A program made the translations under genes and the position numbers. Positions 17,088-25,752 of a stretch of DNA of 64,000 nt are shown piece after piece. The stretch spans positions 124,001-188,000 of the forward strand of contig CAWBMS010000013.1 in the NCBI GenBank assembly GCA_963790045.1, given 5' to 3'. Position 1 is the stretch's first letter; every line of letters starts with the position of its first letter. Origin of the DNA: DATKMP01 sp963790045 (GTDB lineage Bacteria; Bacteroidota; Ignavibacteria; UBA10030). Under the pieces are notes generated by a model, which was given only the letters and a program-made list of their open reading frames with translations, was not told the origin of the DNA and ran no database searches.

Positions 17088-18832
17088 GTGTCACCCATTC
17101 GCGAATATCGCTGGACATTTCGGTCTGAAACCGATGCTTCCGCAGAACAATCGGAAGCAACAAAAAAACTGATCGATCAATTAAACATCTCTCCTATTCT
17201 TGCGAGCATTCTGGTCAATCGCGGCATTGATTCTTATGAAAAAGCACGCGCATTTTTTCGTCCGAGTTTAGAAGACTTGCACGATCCGTTTTTAATGGAT
17301 CAAATGGATATAGCCGTCGAGCGTATTATTCGTGCCATTACCAATAACGAACCCATTGTTGTGTACGGCGATTACGATGTCGATGGAACCGACAGTACAG
17401 CAATGTTGTGGTCGTTCTTGCATGATGCAGGCGCCAATGTCCGTTACTTCATCCCTGATCGTGTGAATGATGGGTACGGGCTTTCAACGATCGGAATTGA
17501 TCATGTTCGCGAGCAAGACGTTTCTCTTTTAATATCTGTCGATTGCGGTGTTACTGCTGTGGAACAAGTTGAATACGCGCGTTCGCATGGCATCGATGTA
17601 GTCATCTGCGATCATCACGAACCGGACGATCAACTGCCGAATGCTGTTGCGTTGTTGGATGCGCTCAAACCATCGTGCTCATATCCGTTCAAATCTTTAT
17701 GTGGCTGCGGCGTTGCATTCAAATTGATTCAAGCATTATGTACCAAAGAACCGATCAAGAGCAAACTCGGCGATGAAGCGCAAAAATCGCTTCTGAATTA
17801 TTTGCAGTCACGTAACACTTGCTACAACAGCGAGATATCGTTCCGCTTGTGGGAGAAAATCGAACATTAGTCAAACTCGGTATGGAATTGATTAATTCCA
17901 TGCCGCTTTCCGGCATTCGCGCGCTGATCGAAACTGCAGGCGTTCATTCTACTAAAATTTCATCGGGACAAGTGGTCTTCGTGCTTGCACCTCGTATTAA
18001 TGCCGTCGGCAGATTAGGCAATGCAAATCGTGCCGTGGAATTATTAACGGCGTCGTCGTACGATCATGCATTACAATTCGCCCGTGTGATGGAAGAAGAA
18101 AATCTCACACGAAGAAAAATTGATGAGGAAACATTTATCAAAGCGCAGGAAATCGTTGAACAATATCTGAACGGCGACAACGACAGCGCAATCGTGCTGC
18201 ATCAAGAACAATGGCATCCCGGCGTCATCGGCATTGTCGCGTCACGATTGGTAGAACGATATTATCTCCCGACCATTCTTATGACGACGGTTGACGGGAA
18301 AGCAAAAGGATCGGCTCGCAGCATTTCGGGTTTCAATATTCACGAAGCGTTGAAACGTTGCGAAGATAAACTGATTCAATTCGGCGGACACAAATACGCA
18401 GCGGGATTATCCGTGGAATTGGATAAGGTAGATGAATTTCGCGAAGCATTCAACGAAGTGGCGCGCGAATTATTGACCGAGGAACTACGCACACCGGAAA
18501 TTCGCATCGACGCCGAAGTGCAACTTGCAGATTTAACGCCGAAGTTCGTGCGCGTGCTCAGTCAATTTGCGCCGTTCGGGCCGGAAAACATGCGTCCGGT
18601 GTTCGCCGTGCACAACATCGAAGTAACCGGACAACCGCGCATCGTCGGAAAAAATCATTTGCGCTTCAAAGTCCGCAGCAACACACACGTGCTGGATGCC
18701 ATCGGATTCAATCTCGGCGAATTGCTGCCCCGTGTGCAGTCCGGCAGTAAAATAGATATTGCATTCTCTCTGGATGAAAGCGATTACGGCGGTGAAATTA
18801 TTCCGCAATTAAAAATTCGCGACATCAAATAA
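17088..18832 (+). pseudogene. recJ: RecJ single-strand-specific exonuclease, two frame breaks
   Basis: RecJ degrades 5' single-stranded DNA during recombination and mismatch repair. A GTG at 17088 follows GAGGT. The first 240 residues contain DHH-family motifs 'VVYGDYDVDG' and 'VICDHHEPDD'. The second part has the DHHA1 and OB regions ('KAKGSARSISGFNIHEAL', 'FGGHKYAAGLSVE'). The two are separated by two apparent one-base insertions about 25 bp apart, near 17808-17811 and 17833. Removing one base at each yields 'VTLATTADIVPLVGENR', the expected conserved motif. As given, the protein would be truncated; whether this is real or a sequencing error is open. The full length of about 580 residues is normal. 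Confidence 0.85.
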
Positions 18833-18868
18833 TAATTCGATAACGATGATGCAAACGAGCAACCGGTT

Positions 18869-19444
18869 ATGATTATCCTTGGTGTAGATCCCGGCACGTT
18901 AGTTACCGGCTTCGGTGTCATCGATATCGAGCGCGGTACGCAGCGCGTCTTGGCAGTTGATGTCATAAAAAATGCGGGCGACAAAACCATGCCGATTCGT
19001 TTGAAACACATTTATGATCGCCTATGTGATGTGATCGAAAAATTTCATCCCGATGAGTTTGCAATTGAAACTGCATTTTACGGAAAGAATGCACAGTCCG
19101 CATTGAAACTTGGGCACGCACGCGGCGTGGCCATTCTTGCAGCCGTGAACAGCCAAATTCCTACGGCAGAGTATTCGCCGAGAGAAGTGAAAAAATCTGT
19201 AACAGGCAACGGCGCGGCAACCAAACAACAAGTGCAGTATATGGTGAAGGCGCAATTGAAATTGCGCGAAGTCCCAAAGCTGTACGACGCCACCGACGCC
19301 CTGGCGGTTGCCCTATGCCATGCATACCGATTTCAAAATGGAAAAATAAAATCAACACGTTCTAAAAAAACTTCTGGCAAAATTCAAAAAAATTGGTCTA
19401 ATTTCATTCAACTGTATCCTGAACGAGTGGTAAAAATAAAATGA
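18869..19444 (+). CDS. ruvC: Crossover junction endodeoxyribonuclease RuvC
   Basis: RuvC resolves Holliday junctions by symmetric nicking. The 191-residue protein has the RNase H-like active site: Asp7 in 'GVDPGT', Glu in 'FAIETAFYGKNAQSALKLGHARG', and the C-terminal acidic pair in 'YDATDALAVALCH'. About 35 basic residues follow the core, longer than in E. coli. It follows recJ by 36 bp and overlaps ruvA by 4 bp (ATGA), so ruvC-ruvA are translationally coupled, with ruvB 138 bp further on. Confidence 0.93.
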   Translation: MIILGVDPGTLVTGFGVIDIERGTQRVLAVDVIKNAGDKTMPIRLKHIYDRLCDVIEKFHPDEFAIETAFYGKNAQSALKLGHARGVAILAAVNSQIPTAEYSPREVKKSVTGNGAATKQQVQYMVKAQLKLREVPKLYDATDALAVALCHAYRFQNGKIKSTRSKKTSGKIQKNWSNFIQLYPERVVKIK

Positions 19445-20049
19445 TTGCTTCGTTGACCGGTATTTTGAAACAAAAAAATCCTACGGAAGTATTGTTGGAT
19501 GTTCAAGGCGTCGGCTATGCGGTACACATTTCGCTTTCGACGTACGAAAAATTAGGCGACGTCAGCTCGCCCACGACATTGCTCACACATCTTCATATTC
19601 GTGAAGACGCGATGCAGTTGTTCGGTTTCGCCACAGAAGAAGAACGGCAATTGTTTAAGATGCTCCTTTCTGTTTCTGGTATCGGCCCAAAGCTTGCACA
19701 AAGTATTTTATCGGGAATGAACGCGAGTGAACTCGCTTCACATTTACGTACCGGCAACATTAGTGCACTGACGGCAATTCCCGGCATCGGCAAAAAAACG
19801 GCAGAACGAATGGTTCTGGAATTGCGCGACAAAATTGTAAAGACAATCGGTTCTACAGAAATTAATTCTACCGCCACCAACGCAAACGCCGCCATCCGCA
19901 ACGAAGCATTGATGGCATTGACTTCGCTTGGATTCAATCAACAGACAGCCGAGAAAGCCATTCGCCTTGCATACAACGAAGCGGACGGCATTTCTCTATC
20001 GCTTGAAGAATTGATTAAACGCGCTCTTCGACATACGACTGCGCGATAA
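19441..20049 (+). CDS. ruvA: Holliday junction DNA helicase subunit RuvA
   Basis: RuvA binds four-way junctions as a tetramer and loads RuvB. The 202-residue product has the N-terminal OB domain (MIASLTGILKQKNPTEVLLD), two helix-hairpin-helix motifs ('VSGIGPKLAQSILSG' and 'IPGIGKKTAERMVLEL') and, after a flexible linker, the C-terminal RuvB-binding three-helix domain ('EALMALTSLGFNQQTAEKAI'). Its length is normal. The ATG overlaps the ruvC stop. Confidence 0.95.
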   Translation: MIASLTGILKQKNPTEVLLDVQGVGYAVHISLSTYEKLGDVSSPTTLLTHLHIREDAMQLFGFATEEERQLFKMLLSVSGIGPKLAQSILSGMNASELASHLRTGNISALTAIPGIGKKTAERMVLELRDKIVKTIGSTEINSTATNANAAIRNEALMALTSLGFNQQTAEKAIRLAYNEADGISLSLEELIKRALRHTTAR

Positions 20050-20187
20050 TATGTTTTATTCTGTCTCGGTTTTTTCTGAAAAAGAATACGCTGTTTCCAT
20101 CCAAACTATTTTTCTATCACAAATAAATATTACGAATAATGTTGCCGTCGTCTTGCTATTCTCTGGGCTTCTTGCTACTTTTGCATC

Positions 20188-21237
20188 ATGAGAAAATCTG
20201 ATATGACAAAACCTGAACGGCGAGAACAAGAAGCGGACATCGATCAAACACTTCGTCCGGAACGTCTTGGAGATTTTGTCGGACAAGAAAAAATTGTAGA
20301 AAACCTGCATGTGTTTATCGCTGCTGCACGCAAACGCGGTGAAGCATTAGACCACGTCTTGTTGACCGGCCCACCCGGCCTGGGAAAAACCACGCTCGCG
20401 CACATTATTGCGCACGAAATGGGAAGCGATTTGAAAATCACTTCCGGCCCGGCTTTAGAAAAACCCGGCGACCTTGCAGGCATTTTGACTTCGCTGGAAA
20501 AATCTTCCGTGCTGTTCATCGACGAGATACATCGCGTGCCGATCAAGATCGAAGAATATCTTTATTCGGCGATGGAAGATTTTATGGTAGATATTGTGAT
20601 CGATAACGGGCCCGGAGCAAAAACCATACAACTTGGTTTGCAGCCTTTCACATTGGTCGGTGCTACAACGCGTGCGGGCTTGTTGAGTTCTCCGCTTCGT
20701 TCGCGATTCGGAATTACTAACCGATTAGATTATTACTCCAATAAACATTTAGAGCACATCATTCGCCGTGCGGCAGGAATTTTATCTATTCCCACTGAAC
20801 CTGCCGCCATTCTTGAAATCGCAAAACGATCGCGCGGAACACCGCGCATTGCAAATCGATTGCTCAAACGCTGCCGAGATTTTGCAGAAGCAGATACGCG
20901 ATTATCGCATTTCAACGGTATCTTGACAAAAGAAGTCGCCGAATTTGCTTTACGCGCATTGGAAGTTGATAATCACGGTTTTGATGAAATGGATAAACGA
21001 ATTTTGTTCACGTTGATTGAAAAATATGAAGGCGGCCCTGTAGGATTAAATACGCTTGCAGTAGCCGTCGGCGAAGAACCGGGAACGCTGGAAGAAGTGT
21101 ATGAACCATATCTTATTCAAGAAGGATTTTTAGACCGCACGCCGCGCGGGCGAGAAGCCACAGCACTTGCCTATTCCTATTTCGGAATGACCGCAAACAA
21201 GAAATCCAACGAACGGCAATTGACACTTGGTGACTAA
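20188..21237 (+). CDS. ruvB: Holliday junction DNA helicase motor RuvB
   Basis: RuvB is the AAA+ motor that drives branch migration with RuvA. The 349-residue protein has Walker A 'GPPGLGKTTLAHIIA', Walker B 'VLFIDEIHR', sensor 1 'LVGATTRAGLLSSPLRSRF' with the arginine finger region, and a C-terminal winged helix ('PRGREATALAYSYFG'). Two ATG codons are possible (20188 and 20203). No clear ribosome-binding site decides, and the first is kept. It belongs to the ruvC-ruvA-ruvB set on the same strand. Confidence 0.95.
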   Translation: MRKSDMTKPERREQEADIDQTLRPERLGDFVGQEKIVENLHVFIAAARKRGEALDHVLLTGPPGLGKTTLAHIIAHEMGSDLKITSGPALEKPGDLAGILTSLEKSSVLFIDEIHRVPIKIEEYLYSAMEDFMVDIVIDNGPGAKTIQLGLQPFTLVGATTRAGLLSSPLRSRFGITNRLDYYSNKHLEHIIRRAAGILSIPTEPAAILEIAKRSRGTPRIANRLLKRCRDFAEADTRLSHFNGILTKEVAEFALRALEVDNHGFDEMDKRILFTLIEKYEGGPVGLNTLAVAVGEEPGTLEEVYEPYLIQEGFLDRTPRGREATALAYSYFGMTANKKSNERQLTLGD

Positions 21238-21415
21238 CTATTTTCCCCAGCGGAAGCAGATATTCCAAAATATAATATCGATACTTGGAACAACCGTTCA
21301 CGCACAAATATTTTTAAAAATCCATTTACAGAGAACAAAGAAATTGATATATTTACATATTGTATGACTATAGCAACATTATAGTCTTTTTCGACAAGGG
21401 AAGAGCGGCCGAGCC

Positions 21416-23285
21416 ATGAAAAACATTTCGAGATATGCATTCCTCGCAAGAGCATTATGCATGATGATTTTCATCTATACGTTATCGATATTTCCTTCCG
21501 CTTTTGCACAAAACGCTTCTGCGAATTTTTATTCCGTAACATACAGCGATCCTCAAACGGCGTTTATCGTCGGTGATAATGCTCTTTTTGCACGTTCAAC
21601 GGATGGTGGTGCGACCTGGCTGGTAACCCATCTTCCGGGCATCACCACATCGTTCCGCGATATACGTTTTATCGATTCCCGTCATGGTTTTATTCGTCGG
21701 TACGAACGGCATGTTGCTCCGATCGACTGATGGAGGAAGGTACGTGGAGCCAAAAACAAATTGTCCCCAATCAAGATTTTACGAGAATATTTTTTCCTGA
21801 TGCACTGAACGGCATCATCATCGGACCTGGTGGATTTATCACTCGCACGACGGATGGAGGTACAACATGGTAATCATATCGAAAGCGGCACAACGAATAA
21901 ACTGAACGCTCTTTGCTTCGCCTCGGCAACTTTCGGAACAATCGTCGGTGATCAGGGTAAACGATTCTGCGTACAACTGACGGAGGCAGTTCGTGGAACA
22001 ACCTCTCTTCTTCGTTCTTAAGTAATAATTTATTTAGTGTTTCTTTTGTCGGCGAAACAGGCCTTATTTCCGGCGACAATGGTGTAATTTTATATACCAT
22101 GAATCGCGGCGAACGATGGGGATTGATTCCGAGCGAAACAGATCGGTTGCTGCTCAGTATTTTATTTTCTCCTTCCCAAGTTGCATTCGCTGTCGGATTG
22201 AACGGCACGATTCTTATCTCAACAACCGGAAATAGCAAATGGGAAAAACAAACAGGTTCTTTCTCAGCACATTTTACATCGATTGCTTTTGGCAGTAAAG
22301 ATAATGCCGTTATCATCGGAAGCAAACTTACCATTCTTCACAGCACGGACGGTGGCATTTCATGGAATACGGCAGAACGAAAAGAAGAGATACTCCTTCT
22401 GTCGCACCACCGGCGGCGGCACAAAAGCAAATTGTTGTAACGGCTGTCGGTGTGAATGGCGTGATCCTTATCTCAAAGGATATGGGGGCTTCATGGGAAT
22501 CCAGCACAAGCGAAAATCAAACGACGCTCATGGGAATTACCGCCAATAACAATTCTTTTATTGCAGTTGGTATCGGAGGTCAGGTACTTGGTTCGCACAA
22601 TGGCGGAACGACATGGACACAACAAAATACCAATATGAAAATACCGTTGTACGGAATTTCTCTGCCGTCTGCCGATACAGGATTTGTCGCCGGAGATTAT
22701 GGCGTTATCCTTAACACAACAAACGGTGGTTCGACATGGACGAGGGTGTCAACAGGACTGATGAATCACTTACGCGATATTCATTTTCTGGATACGAAAC
22801 ATGGATTCAGCGTTGGCGGCGGCGGTGCTATTCTGTCAACTTCAGATGGCGGAACGACATGGCAAACGTTATCCAGCGGAACAACAAACTGGCTGAATGC
22901 CGTCCAACCCATCGATGCATCGACCATCGTTGCGGTCGGAGCCAACGGCACCATTCTTCGTTCGTCCGATAAGGGAACGACTTGGACACCGCAGCCAAGC
23001 GGTACCACCAACGAATTGTTTGCAGTATTCTTTTTCGATAAGCAGAATGGTTTTGTCGTCGGCGCAGGTGGATTGATTCTCGCCACCACAAATGGCGGAA
23101 CAAGTTGGACAACTGTTCGCAGTAAAACCTCCAGCGATTTACGCGCTGTACAATTTATCAATCATTCCATCGGATTGATTGTCGGCGAAACCGGTACCAT
23201 TCTTCGCACCACCGACGGCGGAGCATCGTGGAGCAGCGTCGATGCCAATACGCAGCTTGCCTTGTTCGGTTTGAGCGTCAACTAA
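21416..23285 (+). pseudogene. Ycf48/BNR-type repeat secreted protein, multiply frame-broken
   Basis: The gene starts with a signal peptide (MKNISRYAFLARALCMMIFI...FAQ) and encodes at least ten repeats of the form 'G..ILRTTDGGxxW' about every 40-45 residues, as in Ycf48-like and sialidase-type beta-propellers. The first part is broken by several single-base shifts, near 21690, 21740, 21870, 21960 and 22390; each can be bridged by one base to restore the repeat motif. From about 22390 to the stop at 23285 the frame is open. The 3' end overlaps the convergent pseudouridine synthase gene by 8 bp. No C-terminal type IX sorting domain is seen. It is either a decaying gene or a locally error-rich stretch. 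Confidence 0.75.
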
Positions 23286-24030
23286 CCGCACAAAATTTTC
23301 GTAAATACTTCAACACCGAATCCATATCTTTCGGCAGCGGTGCCTTCCATTCTATCGGCTTGTGCGTTGCCGGATGCACCACGGATAAAACTGCCGCATG
23401 CAATGCGGTGCGCGCAAGCAGTGGTTTCTCTATTTCTTTCTCCCTATAATTTTTTTTCACTGACGAAAGATAAAATCCCTGTCCATCGCCGTATAACGGA
23501 TCGGCAAGGATCGGCAATTTCATTGCACTCAAATGCGCGCGGATTTGATGCGTGCGTTCTGTATGCGGAGATAAGCCGAGCAATGCATATCGGTTAAACC
23601 GCTCAATCGTAATATATTCCGTCGCTGCAACAATTCCTTTTTTCTGATCCACGACCTTTCTACCGGCATGTTGCTCATCGTCTGCAAGCGGCAGTTCTAT
23701 AATACCACTGTCAGATGGCGGAACGCCGCACACGATGGCAAGATATTGTTTTTTCACTTCACGCTGCTCGAATTGTGTACAAAGATGATCCCGCGCTTCT
23801 GCTGTTTTCGCAAACACGACTAACCCACTCGTATCGCCATCAATTTTATGAACAACAAACATCGAGGGGAATGCTTCACGCAAGAGTTCATGTAAATTCA
23901 ACGGCGCAGTTTCATGTGCAGATGTGGTTGTCAGCATACCGGAAGGTTTGTTCACAACAACAACCGCATCATCTTCAAATACAATACTACCGCCAGTCTT
24001 TTTTAATATTTGTTCTAATTTCCATCGCAT
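23278..24030 (-). CDS. RluA-family RNA pseudouridine synthase
   Basis: The enzyme isomerises specific uridines of rRNA or tRNA. The 250-residue protein has the family motif in the form 'VHKIDGDTSGLVVFAKT', where the first Asp is the catalytic one. The usual HRLD is HKID here. Downstream it has 'KKQYLAIVCG', 'HTERTHQIRAHLSAMKLPILADPLYG' and 'LARTALHAAVL'. No S4 domain is present. Target position cannot be told. It is convergent with the repeat-protein gene and divergent from the DNA glycosylase gene. Confidence 0.88.
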   Translation of the reverse strand: MRWKLEQILKKTGGSIVFEDDAVVVVNKPSGMLTTTSAHETAPLNLHELLREAFPSMFVVHKIDGDTSGLVVFAKTAEARDHLCTQFEQREVKKQYLAIVCGVPPSDSGIIELPLADDEQHAGRKVVDQKKGIVAATEYITIERFNRYALLGLSPHTERTHQIRAHLSAMKLPILADPLYGDGQGFYLSSVKKNYREKEIEKPLLARTALHAAVLSVVHPATHKPIEWKAPLPKDMDSVLKYLRKFCAVS

Positions 24031-24148
24031 CGTTGTTATTCAATGTAGAAGGGAGAAACAAAAGAAACAAGCACAAAGATAACATTGTCCTCAAAATATT
24101 ATTGTCGTACATTGATGAAAACAAAATGCTCATTTATATGAAACGAAT

Positions 24149-24742
24149 ATGAATCCGCTGCCTCACAATTTTTATCTTCAACCGACGCTGAAGATCGCAC
24201 ACGATCTTCTCGGCAAACAGTTCATTCGCCTGTTAGACAACAAACTTCTTGTCGGTACGATTGTGGAAACCGAAGCGTACTGCCAGAACGACCCTGCGTC
24301 GCATTCTTTCCGCGGACAAACGCAGCGTAACGAAGTAATGTTCAAAGATGGTGGACATCTCTATGTGTACTTTATGTACGGCATGCATTTCTGCGCTAAT
24401 GTTGTGACGGGAAAAGAAGGCATCGGAGAAGCTGTATTGATTCGCGCTGTAGAACCGATTGCCGGTATCGAAGTGATGATGAAGAACCGCTTTCCTAAAC
24501 TCAAATCAATCGATCATAAATCTATCATCAATCTCACCAACGGACCTGCAAAGTTCTGTCAGGCATTCGGTATTGTGCGAAACGAAAATGGCTTGGACTT
24601 GCTCGACAGTGAAATCCGTATTACCGAAGGCGAGCACATTTCGTCAAACCATATCAAGCGATCTTCGCGCATCGGCATTCAGCAAGGATTAGAAAAACAG
24701 TGGCGATTCTTTATTGACGGAAATCCGTGGGTATCACGGTGA
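24149..24742 (+). CDS. mpg: 3-methyladenine DNA glycosylase (AAG/MPG family)
   Basis: The enzyme excises alkylated purines and hypoxanthine from DNA as the first step of base excision repair. The 197-residue product has the family features 'AHDLLGKQFIR', 'IVETEAYCQNDPASHSFRGQTQRNEVMF' (catalytic Glu in 'VETEAY'), 'YVYFMYGMHFCANVV' and 'NLTNGPAKFCQAFGI'. The length is typical of bacterial members. The gene is followed after 48 bp by the small ppnP-like gene on the same strand. Confidence 0.93.
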   Translation: MNPLPHNFYLQPTLKIAHDLLGKQFIRLLDNKLLVGTIVETEAYCQNDPASHSFRGQTQRNEVMFKDGGHLYVYFMYGMHFCANVVTGKEGIGEAVLIRAVEPIAGIEVMMKNRFPKLKSIDHKSIINLTNGPAKFCQAFGIVRNENGLDLLDSEIRITEGEHISSNHIKRSSRIGIQQGLEKQWRFFIDGNPWVSR

Positions 24743-24790
24743 GTTTTAAAACTGTTTATATAATACTACTCAATAAAACTTGGAGTAAAC

Positions 24791-25066
24791 ATGAAGCATA
24801 ACAGTTATTTCGATGGGCAGGTACAGAGTCTTAGTTTAACAACGGCAGAAGGCAATGCAACCGTAGGCATTATAAGCAAAGGAAAATTCACGTTCGGCAC
24901 AGCTTCACAGGAACGGATGGTGATTACTTCCGGCACGCTGAAAGCAAAGCTACCCGGCGCAGAATGGAAATCGTTCGGCAAGAATACAGAATTTATCGTT
25001 GCGCCCAATGCTTCGTTCGATGTGGAAGCGAACAGCGATGTCTCGTACATTTGCTATTATAAATAG
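24791..25066 (+). CDS. ppnP: Pyrimidine/purine nucleoside phosphorylase (DUF1255/PpnP)
   Basis: The 91-residue single-domain cupin starts MKHNSYFDGQVQSL and shows the family pattern 'TVGIISKGKFTFGTASQERMVI', 'GTLKAKLPG' and C-terminal 'SYICYYK'. E. coli PpnP (YaiE) phosphorolyses diverse nucleosides to the base and ribose-1-phosphate. A GGAG ribosome-binding site lies 5-6 nt before the ATG. The gene may be read with the DNA glycosylase gene, fitting base and nucleoside turnover. Confidence 0.9.
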   Translation: MKHNSYFDGQVQSLSLTTAEGNATVGIISKGKFTFGTASQERMVITSGTLKAKLPGAEWKSFGKNTEFIVAPNASFDVEANSDVSYICYYK

Positions 25067-25071
25067 TTTAC

Positions 25072-25117
25072 GACCTTCCGAAGGTCTCTCCGTAATCGCT
25101 AAGTCCTTCGGAAGGTA
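25072..25117. repeat. Palindromic repeat with ACCTTCCGAAGGT core
   Basis: GACCTTCCGAAGGTC (25072-25086) and CCTTCGGAAGGT (25105-25116) are related palindromes separated by 18 bp. They lie between ppnP and the DinB gene and could form a hairpin at the ppnP 3' end. There is no T-tract. Confidence 0.6.
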
Positions 25118-25248
25118 ACTCTGCTCGCTTGCGCCCCCTCTGTTTGGCGTGGAGAGGTCATGACTTGATTCTCGTCACAGATTTCTACAAATTAAATTGT
25201 TTTTATACGAAAAGTTTATCGGTGTCACGAAAAAGGTTCTAAACTTCT

Positions 25249-25752
25249 ATGCACCTTCTCATCGAACAATTACAATACAACCAATGGGCGATGCGCCGGT
25301 ACGTTCAATCGCTGAAAGAGCTGGAACCATCGTGTTTAACACAACCGTTGACCAGCAGCTTTTCTTCCATCCGTGAAACATTGTGGCACATGTTGTGGGT
25401 CGAAGAATTATGGTACGAGCGCTGGCAGGGGCATCACATACAGCGGCGGTTCGATCCGAAGAATGCTCCGCCGTTCGAAGCAATGGAAAACCGATTTACA
25501 GAAATCCACGCCAAGCAAATCCAATTCTTACAAACATTCCCGAAAGATGCCGGTGAGGAAAAACTTAGTTATCTGAATTTTAAAAACGAGCGATGTGAAT
25601 ACACCATCACGCATTTTATTCAGCACTTGGTGTTTCACTCGGCATATCATCGCGGGCAGCTTGCAACGATGTTGAGACAGATAGGCAAGGTACCACCTGC
25701 AACAGATTTTTTGATTTATATTGATGAAATCGAACAGGAAAAGAACTTTTAA
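25249..25752 (+). CDS. DinB/YfiT-type four-helix metal-binding protein
   Basis: The 167-residue helical protein has the three conserved His ligands of the DinB superfamily: one in 'ETLWHMLWVEELWYERW' and two in 'HLVFHSAYHRGQLATMLRQIG'. Members bind a metal and many are thiol-dependent transferases (bacillithiol, mycothiol) or uncharacterised damage-inducible proteins. Substrate is unknown. The 3' end overlaps the convergent uvrA by 4 bp. Confidence 0.85.
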   Translation: MHLLIEQLQYNQWAMRRYVQSLKELEPSCLTQPLTSSFSSIRETLWHMLWVEELWYERWQGHHIQRRFDPKNAPPFEAMENRFTEIHAKQIQFLQTFPKDAGEEKLSYLNFKNERCEYTITHFIQHLVFHSAYHRGQLATMLRQIGKVPPATDFLIYIDEIEQEKNF

